Shown here one piece after another: positions 1 to 11,973 of a DNA stretch of 64,000 bases (the first letter of the stretch is position 1; each line of letters opens with the position of its first letter). The notes beneath the pieces were generated by a model, which did no database searches, was not told where the DNA came from, and saw nothing but the letters and a program-made list of their open reading frames with translations. Source of the DNA: Methylobacterium sp. C25 (lineage in GTDB: Bacteria; Pseudomonadota; Alphaproteobacteria; Rhizobiales; Beijerinckiaceae); contig NZ_JAAUVI010000004.1 of NCBI RefSeq assembly GCF_021352225.1, positions 1-64,000 on the forward strand, read 5' to 3'. The position numbers and the translations under genes were made by a program.

Positions 1-1
1 G

Positions 2-538
2 CACGGCTTTCCCCTTCGCGCCGTGGTGCCCGGGTTTGCTGGGGTGCGCAGCCCGAAATGGCTCGCCTCGATCACCGTCCAGGATCAGCCCTCGGCCAAT
101 CCGATGCAGGCGGACGACTACAAACTGTTTCCGCCCGACGTCACCGAGGAAACCGCCGATCCGGCCAAGGGCCACACGATCGAGACGATGCCGCTCAATG
201 CTGCGATCTGCGAGCCCTCTCCTGGAGCGAAGCTGAAGGTCGGTCACAACACGGTGCGAGGATATGCGGTCGCAGGCGATCGCAATGTCGTACGCGTCGA
301 TGTCTCCTGCGACGGCGGTCGCAGTTGGTCACAAGCGCAGCTGGAGGCCGAAGCGAAATCCCCCTTTGCCTGGACCTTCTGGTCGATCGAACTCGATCTG
401 AACCCGGGCGAGCACGAACTCGTCGCCCGCGCCTGGGACGAGGCCGGTCAGACGCAGCCCTCGCAGCCCGACGACACCTGGAACTACAAGGGCTATCTGA
501 TGGCCTCGTGGCACAGGGTAAGGGTCACCGCCGATTGA
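2..538 (+). CDS. Sulfite oxidase-family molybdoenzyme, C-terminal part (truncated by window start)
   Basis: This open frame enters from the left edge and stops at 536-538, so only the last ~178 residues are visible. The visible part matches the Mo-co oxidoreductase dimerisation domain that follows the molybdopterin domain in sulfite oxidases: an early GVRSPKWL stretch, then an Ig-like beta sandwich with the family pattern V.V..DGG.SW and WTFW, ending in GYLMASWHRV. Family members oxidise sulfite or related sulfur compounds in the periplasm and pass electrons to a cytochrome. The catalytic cysteine and any Tat signal lie outside the window, so substrate cannot be judged. The next genes are on the opposite strand and converge on it. 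Confidence 0.85.
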   Translation, partial: HGFPLRAVVPGFAGVRSPKWLASITVQDQPSANPMQADDYKLFPPDVTEETADPAKGHTIETMPLNAAICEPSPGAKLKVGHNTVRGYAVAGDRNVVRVDVSCDGGRSWSQAQLEAEAKSPFAWTFWSIELDLNPGEHELVARAWDEAGQTQPSQPDDTWNYKGYLMASWHRVRVTAD

Positions 539-544
539 GGGTGC

Positions 545-904
545 TCAGGGCCACCACAGCACGATCGCCGCGAGGCCCGAGATCGCGATCAGGAGAATGG
601 CCACGCCGAGCGTGAGAGCGCGCGGCATCAGGTGGATTTGTGCTTGTTTGAGGCGCGCACGGATTGCGCCGTCGCGCCACGCGGCGGCAACGAAGCAGGC
701 CAGCGCGCAGGCAATCAACGCCAGCGCCAGCACGCGCAAGGGCCAAGCGGGCAGCACCTCGCGCAGGAAACGCTGCGCGGCGAGCCCGACGCCGAGGAAG
801 GCGAGACCGGTACGCAGCCACGACGCATAGGTTCGCTCGGCGGCTAGCACCGTGCGATCCTCGGCGAGCTTCACACGGGGGTCGTCGGGCGCGATGTCGC
901 TCAC
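545..904 (-). CDS. DUF202 family small membrane protein
   Basis: This 119-residue protein has the DUF202 hallmark N-terminus (LAEDRTVLAAERTYASWLRTG) followed by three hydrophobic segments and a short charged loop. DUF202 proteins are small inner-membrane proteins of unknown function, related to YidH. The start chosen is the GTG at 904, because it overlaps the stop of the upstream LysR gene as GTGA (901-904), a translational-coupling arrangement. Longer upstream starts would run through the LysR gene in another frame. Co-transcription with the LysR regulator is therefore likely. Function is not inferable beyond a membrane location. Confidence 0.85.
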   Translation of the reverse strand: MSDIAPDDPRVKLAEDRTVLAAERTYASWLRTGLAFLGVGLAAQRFLREVLPAWPLRVLALALIACALACFVAAAWRDGAIRARLKQAQIHLMPRALTLGVAILLIAISGLAAIVLWWP

Positions 905-1788
905 GGCTTCGCGTCTCGGATCAGATCGAGCAGAGCGTCGGCCGCTCGGCTTTGATAGCGCTCCTTGTGGCGCAGGACGCGGAACGGGCGGTCCGGAAGA
1001 TCGAACCGCACATGCACCAGATCGCCACTTCTCAAGCCTGCAGCCACGACACTCTCGGACAGGGCACTCGCGCCACCGCCGGCCGCAACAGCCGCGAGCA
1101 CGGCTTCGTTCGAAGGAAGTTCGAGCATGGCCAGCAGTTCCGACGGGGCGATGCCACGTCCCTCCAGGGCTTCCTCGAATTCCGACCGCGTACCCGACCC
1201 AGCTTCCCGCAGCACCCAATCGGATGCTCGGAGATCATCGGGCGTGACCTTCCTCGCCTCGGCGAGCGCGTGGCCCGGCGCGACGACGATCAGGAGCCGG
1301 TCTCGCGCGATCGTCGTGCTGGCCAGTGCCGGATCGTCGAGCGGACCCTCGACGAAGCCGAGCTCGGCGGTTCCTTCGTGGACGGCGGCAGCCGCTTGCT
1401 CGGTGTTTCCGACGGTCAAAGAAATCCCGACCTCGGGATAGGTCTTGCGGAATGCGACGAGGTGGGACGGCAGCCAATGGTTTGCGATGGTCTGGCTTGC
1501 CTGAATGATAAGAGTGCCGCGACGAAGGCCGCTCAGATCGGCAAGAACGAGTTCAGCCATCTCGGCGCGAGCAAGAACAGCACGGGCCTCGATCAGGAAT
1601 GCGCGGCCCGCCTGGGTCAACTCGATGCCGCGGCCTACGCGATCGAAGAGTTTGGTCGCATGTCGCCCCTCGATATTGGCGATGGCGGTGCTGACGGCGG
1701 ATTGCGCCAGATTGAGCGCCTCGGCGGCACGGGTCACGTGCTGCCGTTCGGCGACGGCGACGAAGACGCGGAGCTGGTCGAGGGTCAC
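901..1788 (-). CDS. LysR family transcriptional regulator
   Basis: This 295-residue protein has the normal LysR length. Residues 1-60 form the winged HTH (MTLDQLRVFVAVAE, then AAEALNLAQSAVSTAIANIE), and residues ~90-290 form the periplasmic-binding-protein-like effector domain. The effector half resembles the CysB/CbbR-like group (SQTIANHWLP, GTAELGFVEG, SGTRSEFE). Its start overlaps the stop of the anti-sigma gene by 4 nt, and its end overlaps the DUF202 start, so it sits in a minus-strand run sigma / anti-sigma / LysR / DUF202. The adjacent sulfite oxidase-like gene is a possible target, but that is only proximity. Confidence 0.9.
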   Translation of the reverse strand: MTLDQLRVFVAVAERQHVTRAAEALNLAQSAVSTAIANIEGRHATKLFDRVGRGIELTQAGRAFLIEARAVLARAEMAELVLADLSGLRRGTLIIQASQTIANHWLPSHLVAFRKTYPEVGISLTVGNTEQAAAAVHEGTAELGFVEGPLDDPALASTTIARDRLLIVVAPGHALAEARKVTPDDLRASDWVLREAGSGTRSEFEEALEGRGIAPSELLAMLELPSNEAVLAAVAAGGGASALSESVVAAGLRSGDLVHVRFDLPDRPFRVLRHKERYQSRAADALLDLIRDAKP

Positions 1789-2606
1789 GGGCGCTCCTGC
1801 GTCGTGCCCTTCGGGGCCGGCAGACCGCGCACCTGAGCGTCGACCGACTCGGCGACCGCGAGCAGCCGCGTCTCGGCGGTTCGGGCGGTGACAACATAGG
1901 CCATGCCGCCATCGACCCAGGAGAACGCGGCAACATCGCCTTCGCGTGCGAAGCGGAACACCGTGCGCCCCTCCGCCGTGCCGACGCGGCTGTAGAGCGT
2001 CAGCCTCGTGCCCCGGTCGTCGTCGTACATCAGGAGTGCGGCCTGTTCGGAACCGGCCGGGAGCAACCGGCCGCCCATCAGGCGCAAGCCCAATCCCCGC
2101 AGATCGGGTGCAACGAGTTGTCGTCCGAGCCTCTGCGACAGCCAGGAGACCAGATGTGGCATCTCGTTGGCGCGTACCTCGACGGGATGGGCGGCCTCGA
2201 CCACGAATGTCCGGAAGGCTGCCACCGCATCCTGCGTCGCCGGTTCAGAGAGGAGCGTCGATGCAACCGGCGCCGGACCGAACCCACGCGCGGTGACCCA
2301 CCCGCCAATCCCCCCGAGGACGAGGCAAACTACGGCCGCGGCCGCAACCGGCCTCCAGACACTCTTCTGGCGCCGACGCTGGAGGTTGGCGATGCGCAGC
2401 CTCGCCGGGATCGGCTCGTGTGCGATCGGATCGAGGCCGGCACGTAGACGGAGGCGCGTCTCGCGATCCGCGGAGACGCGGGCCGCCTGCTCGGGCCTCT
2501 CGGCGAGCCAAGCCTCGACGAGTCTGCGCCGCTGCGGATCGAGGCGCTCGTCGATGAGCGCGTGCAGGTCGTCCTCGCCGACCGGTCGCAGGTCCAGCCC
2601 ACTCAT
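1785..2606 (-). CDS. Anti-sigma factor, single-pass membrane protein
   Basis: This 273-residue protein has a cytoplasmic N-terminus of ~85 residues rich in Arg, Asp and Glu, of the kind that binds ECF sigma factors (DLHALIDERLDP, then AWLAERPEQAARV). One transmembrane helix follows at ~90-110 (VAAAAVVCLVLGGIGGWV), then an extracytoplasmic domain of ~160 residues. It overlaps the ECF sigma gene by 4 nt (ATGA), the usual coupling of a sigma/anti-sigma pair. No zinc-binding HxxxCxxC (ZAS) motif is visible, so a redox-zinc mechanism is unlikely. The predicted role is membrane sequestration of the upstream sigma factor. Confidence 0.85.
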   Translation of the reverse strand: MSGLDLRPVGEDDLHALIDERLDPQRRRLVEAWLAERPEQAARVSADRETRLRLRAGLDPIAHEPIPARLRIANLQRRRQKSVWRPVAAAAVVCLVLGGIGGWVTARGFGPAPVASTLLSEPATQDAVAAFRTFVVEAAHPVEVRANEMPHLVSWLSQRLGRQLVAPDLRGLGLRLMGGRLLPAGSEQAALLMYDDDRGTRLTLYSRVGTAEGRTVFRFAREGDVAAFSWVDGGMAYVVTARTAETRLLAVAESVDAQVRGLPAPKGTTQERP

Positions 2607-3112
2607 TTGACCCTCCTGAGTAGACCGATCCGCCCGCTTTCGACGAAGTTGCGCATGCGCTCGCGCGCCCGGCTGAGCCGCGACATCACCGTCCCGAGCG
2701 GCACGTCGAGAACGGCGGCGGCGTCAGCGTAGGACATGTCCTCGACAGCGACGAGCAGTAGGACCGAGCGCTGGTCCTCCGGCAGCGCATCGAGGCCGGC
2801 AAAGAGGTCGCGCAGTCCGAGGCCGGCCGCGGGATCGGTCGAACGATCCGGCACGATGTCGAGGGCGTCTGGACCCGCATGCGGCGCTGCGCGACCCCGG
2901 CGGCGCAGTCCGGCCAGAAACAGATTGCGCTGGATCGTGAACAGCCACGCACGCAGATCGCCATCGCGACGTCGCTGGGGCCACACCGCGAGCGCCCGCT
3001 CCAGCGTATCCTGGACGAGATCGTCGGCGGCCTCCCGGTCACGCAGCAAAGCGACGGCGTAGCGACGCAGGCCCGGGATCTGCGGCTCGATCAACGTGGC
3101 GATCTCGTCCAC
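2603..3112 (-). CDS. ECF-type RNA polymerase sigma factor
   Basis: This is a group IV sigma factor of ~169 residues. Region 2 contains RDREAADDLVQDTLERAL and a DLRAWLFTIQRN segment; region 4 contains LPEDQRSVLLLVAVEDMSY and VPLGTVMSRLSRAR. Start choice: GTG 3112 has a GGGGAG ribosome-binding site 5 nt upstream, whereas GTG 3118 lies too close to the same site. It is divergent from the DUF305/YVTN pair with a ~170-bp shared intergenic region, so that pair may be in its regulon, though I found no convincing ECF promoter motif. The anti-sigma gene overlaps its 3' end. Confidence 0.9.
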   Translation of the reverse strand: MDEIATLIEPQIPGLRRYAVALLRDREAADDLVQDTLERALAVWPQRRRDGDLRAWLFTIQRNLFLAGLRRRGRAAPHAGPDALDIVPDRSTDPAAGLGLRDLFAGLDALPEDQRSVLLLVAVEDMSYADAAAVLDVPLGTVMSRLSRARERMRNFVESGRIGLLRRVK

Positions 3113-3281
3113 GAACACTCCCCTTTTGAACCCTCTGACAAAGGAGATGCCTGAACGGCGCTTCTATTCCATCCGGACCACGAAGGTCTGTCGATCACCC
3201 TGGCTCGCACTTTTTTTCGAGAGGTGCGGAATGATCGGCCTTCGCCAGCATCTCTTCTGTCAGACACCAGGAGGAGAGACC

Positions 3282-3695
3282 ATGCGTGGAGCAGTGATGT
3301 CGCTGGCGGTCGCGGCCCTCATCGCTACGGGTGCCGTTGGCGGCCGTTTGATAATCGGTACCGGCCAGGCCGAGACGACGGCCCAGGCCGATCCGTCGAG
3401 TTTCGATGCCATGATGGCCACGTCGATGGCGCGCATGCATGCCGACATGGCGGTTGCCCCGTCGGGCGATCCCGACCGCGACTTCGCGGCGATGATGATC
3501 CCGCACCATCAGGGTGCGGTCGACATGGCCAAGGCCGAGCTCGCCCACGGTCGCGATCCCGTCCTGCGGCGGCTAGCAGAAGGCATCATCGTCGAGCAGC
3601 AGCAAGAGATCGATGTCATGCGCCGCGCGCTCGCCGAGCGCCCTCCTGCGCCGCCGACGCAGGGTGCCTCCGCCCCGCACGCCCACCATCACTGA
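3282..3695 (+). CDS. DUF305 domain exported protein
   Basis: This 137-residue protein has an N-terminal signal peptide or anchor (~1-30) followed by a DUF305 ferritin-like helical domain. The family pattern is clear: a Met/His-rich helix (FDAMMATSMARMHADM), then DFAAMMIPHHQGAVDMAKAE, then EGIIVEQQQEIDVMRR. The His/Met richness and the HAHHH tail suggest metal binding in the periplasm; DUF305 proteins are often copper-associated, but copper is not demonstrated here. The start at 3282 has an AGGAGGAGAG ribosome-binding site. The next gene begins 24 nt after the stop, so the two are probably one transcript. Confidence 0.88.
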   Translation: MRGAVMSLAVAALIATGAVGGRLIIGTGQAETTAQADPSSFDAMMATSMARMHADMAVAPSGDPDRDFAAMMIPHHQGAVDMAKAELAHGRDPVLRRLAEGIIVEQQQEIDVMRRALAERPPAPPTQGASAPHAHHH

Positions 3696-3719
3696 AACAG
3701 AGCTGAAGAGGATCCAACG

Positions 3720-5168
3720 ATGACCCGCATGAGCACGCGCATCCTGCTATCGGCAACGCTCGGTGTCCTGATCGGCGGCACGGCACTCGCCGGCCAAGCG
3801 CCCGGTCCGGCCTCGGCTCCGGATGTTCCGGTGAGCCACCGCGACCGCTTCTATACCTCCGACCAGTTCTCCAACACGGTCTCGGTGATCGATCCAGCCG
3901 ACAACAAGCTCCTCGGCGTGATCAAGCTCGGTGACACGACGCCGATGAACCTGAGCCCACTCTACAAGGGCCAGTTGCTCGTGCACGGCATGGGCTTCTC
4001 GCCCGACCACAAGACGCTGCTCGCCGTCTCGATCGGCTCGAACTCCGTCACCTTCATCGACACGACGACCAACGCCGTGCGCAAGACCGCCTATGTTGGA
4101 CGCTCACCACACGAGGCCTTCTTCACGCCTGATGGCAAGGCGGTCTGGGTCAGCGTGCGCGGCGAGGACTACATCGCCGTGCTCGACGCCGAGAGCGGCA
4201 AGGAGACCGGCCGGATCACGGTGCCGAACGGGCCGGGCATGACGATCTTCTCACCGGACGGCCGCTACGGCTACGTCTGCTCCAGCTTCTCGCCCGAGAC
4301 GGTCGTGATCGACGTGAAAACCCACGAGATCGCGGGCCGGGTGAAGCAGGAGAGCCCGTTCTGCCCCGACATCGCCGCGACGCCCGACGGCGCGCAGGTC
4401 TGGTTCACCCTGAAGGATGTCGGCAAGGTCCAGGTCTTCGAGGCCAAGCCCCCGTTCAAGCCGCTCAAGACGCTCGATACCGGGCCGATCACTAACCACG
4501 TCAACATCGTGCGGAACAAGGCCGGGCAGTTCGCCTATGTCACCATCGGCGGCGAGAACACGGTGAAGGTGTTCCGGACCGACGACTATTCCCAGGTCGC
4601 GGCGATCCCGACCGGCGCCCTACCGCACGGTCTATGGCCTTCGGGCGACGGAAGCCGCGTCTATGTCGGCCTGGAGAACGCCGACAAGGCCGCGGTGATC
4701 GATACCACCAGCAACAAGCTCATCGCCGAGATCCCGATCGGCCAGGGGCCGCAGGGAGTCGCCTATGTACCCGAGGCAGTGCCGGAAGGGGCCGGTACGG
4801 CGAACCTCCGGCCACTCGGCCCAGCCGGCAAGACAAGCATGCTCACGCTGTCCGGCAAGGACGGCAAGGCGGCCACGCAGGTGACGCTGTTCGACCAGGG
4901 CGTGCTGCAGACGCTGCAGGCCGCCGTGACCGGGCTCACGCCGAAGAAACCCTTCGTGCTCGCCCTGTCGAAGGACAAGACCGGAGCCGGCACCGTCGAG
5001 CCCCTGGCTGGCTTCATGACCAACCCGGCCGGTGCCGCCATCGTGAACGCCGTCGGCCCGATCCGACAGGTCACGCAGGGTCCTTCTGAGGATGGTCGCC
5101 GCTACCTCGTTATCGTCGAAGGCAAGCCGGGCGAGCTGGGGCAGCCGGTGCAGCGGCAGAGCGAGTGA
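3720..5168 (+). CDS. Exported YVTN-type beta-propeller protein
   Basis: This 482-residue protein has a signal peptide (ILLSATLGVLIGGTALAG), then repeated ~42-residue blades with the YVTN pattern: SNTVSVIDPADNKLLGVI, SNSVTFIDTTTNAVRKT, EDYIAVLDAESGKETGRI, DKAAVIDTTSNKLIAEI. The propeller covers ~45-350. The last ~120 residues form a different domain with no family I recognise. YVTN proteins are periplasmic or surface scaffolds, some associated with quinoprotein or metal chemistry. An AGAGGA ribosome-binding site precedes the ATG. It is paired with the DUF305 gene upstream; the next gene lies on the opposite strand. Confidence 0.85.
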   Translation: MTRMSTRILLSATLGVLIGGTALAGQAPGPASAPDVPVSHRDRFYTSDQFSNTVSVIDPADNKLLGVIKLGDTTPMNLSPLYKGQLLVHGMGFSPDHKTLLAVSIGSNSVTFIDTTTNAVRKTAYVGRSPHEAFFTPDGKAVWVSVRGEDYIAVLDAESGKETGRITVPNGPGMTIFSPDGRYGYVCSSFSPETVVIDVKTHEIAGRVKQESPFCPDIAATPDGAQVWFTLKDVGKVQVFEAKPPFKPLKTLDTGPITNHVNIVRNKAGQFAYVTIGGENTVKVFRTDDYSQVAAIPTGALPHGLWPSGDGSRVYVGLENADKAAVIDTTSNKLIAEIPIGQGPQGVAYVPEAVPEGAGTANLRPLGPAGKTSMLTLSGKDGKAATQVTLFDQGVLQTLQAAVTGLTPKKPFVLALSKDKTGAGTVEPLAGFMTNPAGAAIVNAVGPIRQVTQGPSEDGRRYLVIVEGKPGELGQPVQRQSE

Positions 5169-5380
5169 TAGCGAGCCGATGGATCACCGCGATCGGGATC
5201 CCAAAAGGCTGAACGACAACAGGGATCAGTTCAATATTCGAGCTGATCCCTGCTCTCGGCCAAGCGATTGGAGGTCCGCTTTAAGCGGCGATTTCAGCTG
5301 GCACGAACGACCGGCATGGGCGCGAAGCAGCCGGCGAGATCTGGCCGGATGCCGACGATACAAACCGTCGGGTTTGACCA

Positions 5381-5752
5381 TCAGGGCACCGCGCACGTCG
5401 CGCGGGTAGCCCTGGGCCACCCGGAGTAGATCGCCGTGGCCTGGGCTTCGGCCTCACCCCCTATATCGCGAACACGCAAGGTAACGGTCTCGAGGTCGGA
5501 CCCGTTATGTTCGGTAAAGCGGCAGGAGACGACCACGTCCGCCACCCGATCGGGCCCACGGTTCCGTACGCCCACGAACGCCCGCTGAGGCTCGTGGGAG
5601 TCCGAGGGCAAAGACAGCACCGTTTTGCCTACCACGATCGAACGCCAACCTGCCGATCCGCCAACGGTTCCAGCCCAGGCGATGACGACGAGCACCGAGA
5701 CCGGCCGAGCGATCGTCCGCACCCTCGGGATCGTTCTCATCATTGGACGCAT
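5381..5752 (-). CDS. Small exported protein of unknown function
   Basis: About 123 residues from ATG 5752 (ATG 5743 and 5740 are alternatives). A hydrophobic N-terminal segment (PVSVLVVIAWAGTVGGSAGW) looks like a signal peptide or anchor. The mature part has two cysteines (VVSCRF and the terminal TCAVP) that could form a disulfide, in a small beta-rich domain. I do not recognise the family. It starts 16 nt after the end of dnaE2 on the same strand, so it may be the last gene of the SOS mutagenesis operon, although no role in mutagenesis can be inferred. Confidence 0.55.
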   Translation of the reverse strand: MRPMMRTIPRVRTIARPVSVLVVIAWAGTVGGSAGWRSIVVGKTVLSLPSDSHEPQRAFVGVRNRGPDRVADVVVSCRFTEHNGSDLETVTLRVRDIGGEAEAQATAIYSGWPRATRATCAVP

Positions 5753-5768
5753 CTCGTAATGAAGCCGG

Positions 5769-9085
<3,317 letters not shown>

Positions 9086-9089
<4 letters not shown>

Positions 9090-10603
9090 CCGAACACCCC
9101 GTGAAGCCACCAATGCGGGGCGGCCTCCATCGGGGCATCGCGGAACAGCCAGTAGCGGCCGCCATCCTCGACCTCGACGCGGTAGTAGTCGCGCAGCGAT
9201 GCCGTCTCGCAGTCCGATCGCCACCACTCGCCGCGGATACGTTCGGGCCCGTCTGCGCGGGTCACGCGGTAGCGTCGACCACGCCAGGTGAAGGCGGCTG
9301 GCGGCGCATCCGGCATCATCGCGATTGCGGCAATCGGTTCCGGCGGATCGATCAGAAGCGCTGGACGGTCGAGCCCCACAGGCCATGAAGGGGCGTCAAT
9401 CGAGGCGAGCGCAGCGACGCGTCGGATCGAGCGTTCGGGCATGCGGCTCTGGACCGGCATCGCACGATAGAGTCGGCCCGAACCCATCTGGGATTCGAGA
9501 CGATCGACGAGAACGGACAGATCGGGCTCCGCGCCGGGACCACCGCTGCCAGGGAGGCCCTCCGCCTGTACCGCGGCAAGCGGCTCGACCTCGGCGGCCG
9601 TCAGCATCGCCACCTCTATGCCGTAGCCCGGATCGATCGCGGTAAGCCGCGCCTTGAGAAGCCGCGACAGATGCCGCGGCTCGCGCGTGGCAGCGGCCGT
9701 CCCTATGCAGACCGCACGGACGCCGCCGTCAATGCGCGAGAAAGCGAGGTCGAGCCGACGAACGCCGAGGCCGCGCCGGACCAGCTCCGGGATCAGCGCC
9801 TCGACTAGATCGTCCGTCACGCGCTCCAGCGTCGCGGTAGCCGAGATCGGTTCGACGAAGGCACGGCGGACGACGACGGCATCGGGATGCGCCATCCAGG
9901 CGATCGGCTCGTGCAGGTGCCCGAGAGCCTCGTCCAGACGGCGCAGGACGTCGTGGCCCATGCGCGCCGCCAGCGGCCCGCGGGGCACGGCCGCTATCTG
10001 CGCGACCCGCTCGAGACCGAGTTCGCGAAGGCCCGCGGCTGCATCGGGAGCCAATCGCAAAGCCTCGACCGGAAGGCCGGCCAGCACCGTCGTCATGCCG
10101 CCCGGTGGTACGATCGGCACAGAGCCCCGAGGGGCGAACCGGGCCACGGCCCATGCCGCCCCAGGCGTGTCGGCAACCGCGAGCCGAACGGCGCAGCCGC
10201 CGCCGCGTAGGCGGGCAGCGAGCCGCTTCAGGAGCGCCGCCTCGCCTCCGAACAGATGGGAGGCCCCGGCGATGTCGATCCAGATGCCGTTCGGCGGATC
10301 GGAGGCGACCAGCGGTCCGCACCAGAGGCACCACAAAGCGAGCCGCGCGAGAGCGATCTCGTCTTCCTCGGTCCGTGCCTCTACGACCACGAGATCCGGG
10401 ACAAGCGCCTGGGCATGGGTGACGGTCATGCCGCGCCTCAGGCCGGCGACACCAGCGGCCCGGCACACGGCCGCCACCATGCGGGACGCGCCCTCCCGGG
10501 TGGCAGTGACCAGAGGCCTATCCCGCGGCGGCGCGGTGCGGTCGTGCTTGCGGATGCGGTCGGTCGGCCAGGTCGGCAGGAAGAGCGAGACGACCCGCCT
10601 CAT
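9086..10603 (-). CDS. imuB: ImuB, Y-family polymerase-like translesion synthesis factor
   Basis: This ~505-residue protein has a Y-family polymerase fold. It begins [17 protein letters not shown], with the family middle part ([25 protein letters not shown]) and a little-finger-like C-terminus. ImuB proteins lack polymerase activity and act as a hub linking ImuA, DnaE2 and the beta clamp. The chosen start is ATG 10603 because the homologous protein begins at MRRVVS; the upstream extension to 10651 overlaps imuA and has no family match. It overlaps imuA by 86 nt and dnaE2 by 4 nt, indicating coupled translation. Confidence 0.94.
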
Positions 10604-11291
10604 CGCATCCTTGCACCAACCACGAGCACGCCGGCGTTCCCGCCTGAGCACCGCGGCAGCGTTCCAGCTCGACGCGCCAAAGCGGGCGGCCGAATCCGAT
10701 CGACGACAATGATGTCGACGGATGAGCCGATACCCTCCAGCGTGTCGCGGCAGCGTTGGGCAAGACCGACTCTGCCTGCTTGCGCCCGATCCGGCGGAGC
10801 AGAAGCACGGTGACGCCCGATGCCTCCGAAGCCAGCTGCAGCCGACGACTTTCGGTTAGCCCGATCCTGCCGACGTCGCCGACGACACCGGCCAAACCGG
10901 AGAAGTGGGCTCCTTCCTCGATGATCGGCAGGAGCGCCGCCTCCCGAAACGGTTCCGCATAGACCACTCGATCCGGCCGAAGCCCAACCCGGGCGAGGGC
11001 AGGAGGGAAGGGTGCTCGCGAGGGCATGCACCAGAGAACGGGTCCGTCCAACCGCGCCAGGATGCCCGCCACGAACAGCGTGCAAGCCGCCGCATGAGGT
11101 AGTTCCGACCCTCCCGGCACGAACTCGTGCAACGCCGCGCGCTTCAGGCCGCCGCCGGGTAGCGCCTGGTCGATCGGATCGACGCCGAAGGGAAGCGCAT
11201 CGCTCGTCGATCCTGGGCGGGAAATCGAGCGTTCGAGATGAGAAATGCGGGCCCGAAGTCCGGCCAGACCGTCCTCTTCGCGTTCCGACAT
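10518..11291 (-). CDS. imuA: ImuA, RecA-like SOS mutagenesis protein
   Basis: This 257-residue protein is related to the SulA/RecA-like ImuA group. It has GVDPIDQALPGGGLKRAALHEF (the RecA-type N-terminal strand), then AACTLFVAGILARLDGPVLW. The C-terminus has the family pattern RPLWRVELERCRG followed by [19 protein letters not shown]. ImuA is required with ImuB and DnaE2 for damage-induced mutagenesis. A second open frame on the same strand (10600-11328) is an out-of-frame shadow. The gene is first in the operon, with the LexA box ~97 nt upstream of its start. Confidence 0.93.
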   Translation of the reverse strand: MSEREEDGLAGLRARISHLERSISRPGSTSDALPFGVDPIDQALPGGGLKRAALHEFVPGGSELPHAAACTLFVAGILARLDGPVLWCMPSRAPFPPALARVGLRPDRVVYAEPFREAALLPIIEEGAHFSGLAGVVGDVGRIGLTESRRLQLASEASGVTVLLLRRIGRKQAESVLPNAAATRWRVSAHPSTSLSSIGFGRPLWRVELERCRGAQAGTPACSWLVQGCDEAGRLALPADLADRPHPQARPHRAAAG

Positions 11292-11387
11292 TCACGGCGC
11301 ATCCGCTCCGAACCGCGCGGGCGACCAAGCTTCGACAACGCGCACCGGGCGCGCCGAACGAACACTTGCATCAGCGCACCCATACAA

Positions 11388-11402
11388 GAACATAAAGCGA
11401 AC
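11388..11402. promoter_or_regulatory. LexA-binding SOS box, GAAC-N7-GAAC
   Basis: The sequence GAACATAAAGCGAAC is an exact match to the alphaproteobacterial LexA operator (direct repeat GAAC-N7-GAAC, or GTTC-N7-GTTC on the other strand). It lies 97 nt upstream of imuA, which is transcribed away from it on the minus strand. This is the expected operator of the imuA-imuB-dnaE2 operon. Confidence 0.85.
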
Positions 11403-11492
11403 AAAGCAGCTCGATGTCGGTTCGGTCAAACGATTCCGGCCACAGGTTGGAAGTCAGCTGTGCGCCCTAGTGGGAAACTTCGGAAAAGCGAC

Positions 11493-11738
11493 GTGCCGGC
11501 AAAGCGTTACCGGTTCCATTCCACCGACGGATGGGACGCCGTGTTCGATCGGAAGGGGCGGCTGGTCGAACGCCAGCGCGAACTCAGGTCATGCGCCTTC
11601 ACGGTTGCGCGGATCCTGATGGCGGGATGCTCGGCGGATGTCGATTGGTCGGATTGGTCCGTGGACGTGTACGACGCATCGGGTCGGTGCCGAATGTATG
11701 TGCCGTTCGTCGAGGTCAGTCGTGGTCGGGGTCGTTGA
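11493..11738 (+). CDS. DUF6894 family small protein
   Basis: This 81-residue protein starts at GTG 11493 with a GGAAA ribosome-binding site ~9 nt upstream. The pattern fits the DUF6894 family common in Methylobacterium and Bradyrhizobium: KRYRFHSTDGWDAVFD at the start, an Arg-rich helix (RSCAFTVARILM), then WSVDVYDASGRCRMYVPF at the end. Function is unknown. It stands alone between the divergent imuA operon and the accessory island. The promoter region it shares with imuA contains the LexA box, but nothing shows this gene is SOS-regulated. Confidence 0.7.
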   Translation: MPAKRYRFHSTDGWDAVFDRKGRLVERQRELRSCAFTVARILMAGCSADVDWSDWSVDVYDASGRCRMYVPFVEVSRGRGR

Positions 11739-11973
11739 AACCGAAGTTGAACCCGCATGCGATCCAAACATCATACCGTCTGCCGCATAGCTTGATGCAC
11801 GCAATCTCACGATTGGTCTGCGAGAAGCTGCGGGCGCCCGAAACGTCCCCGTGAAACAGGTCGTCAGCAAGTCAAAGCAAGGGCAAAGTCGGTGGTGCCC
11901 GGTTCAAACATGCAACCAGAGGCGTTAGATAGCTTGGCGGTACGTCGCCGGGGAGCAGGGCTTCGATCGCACA

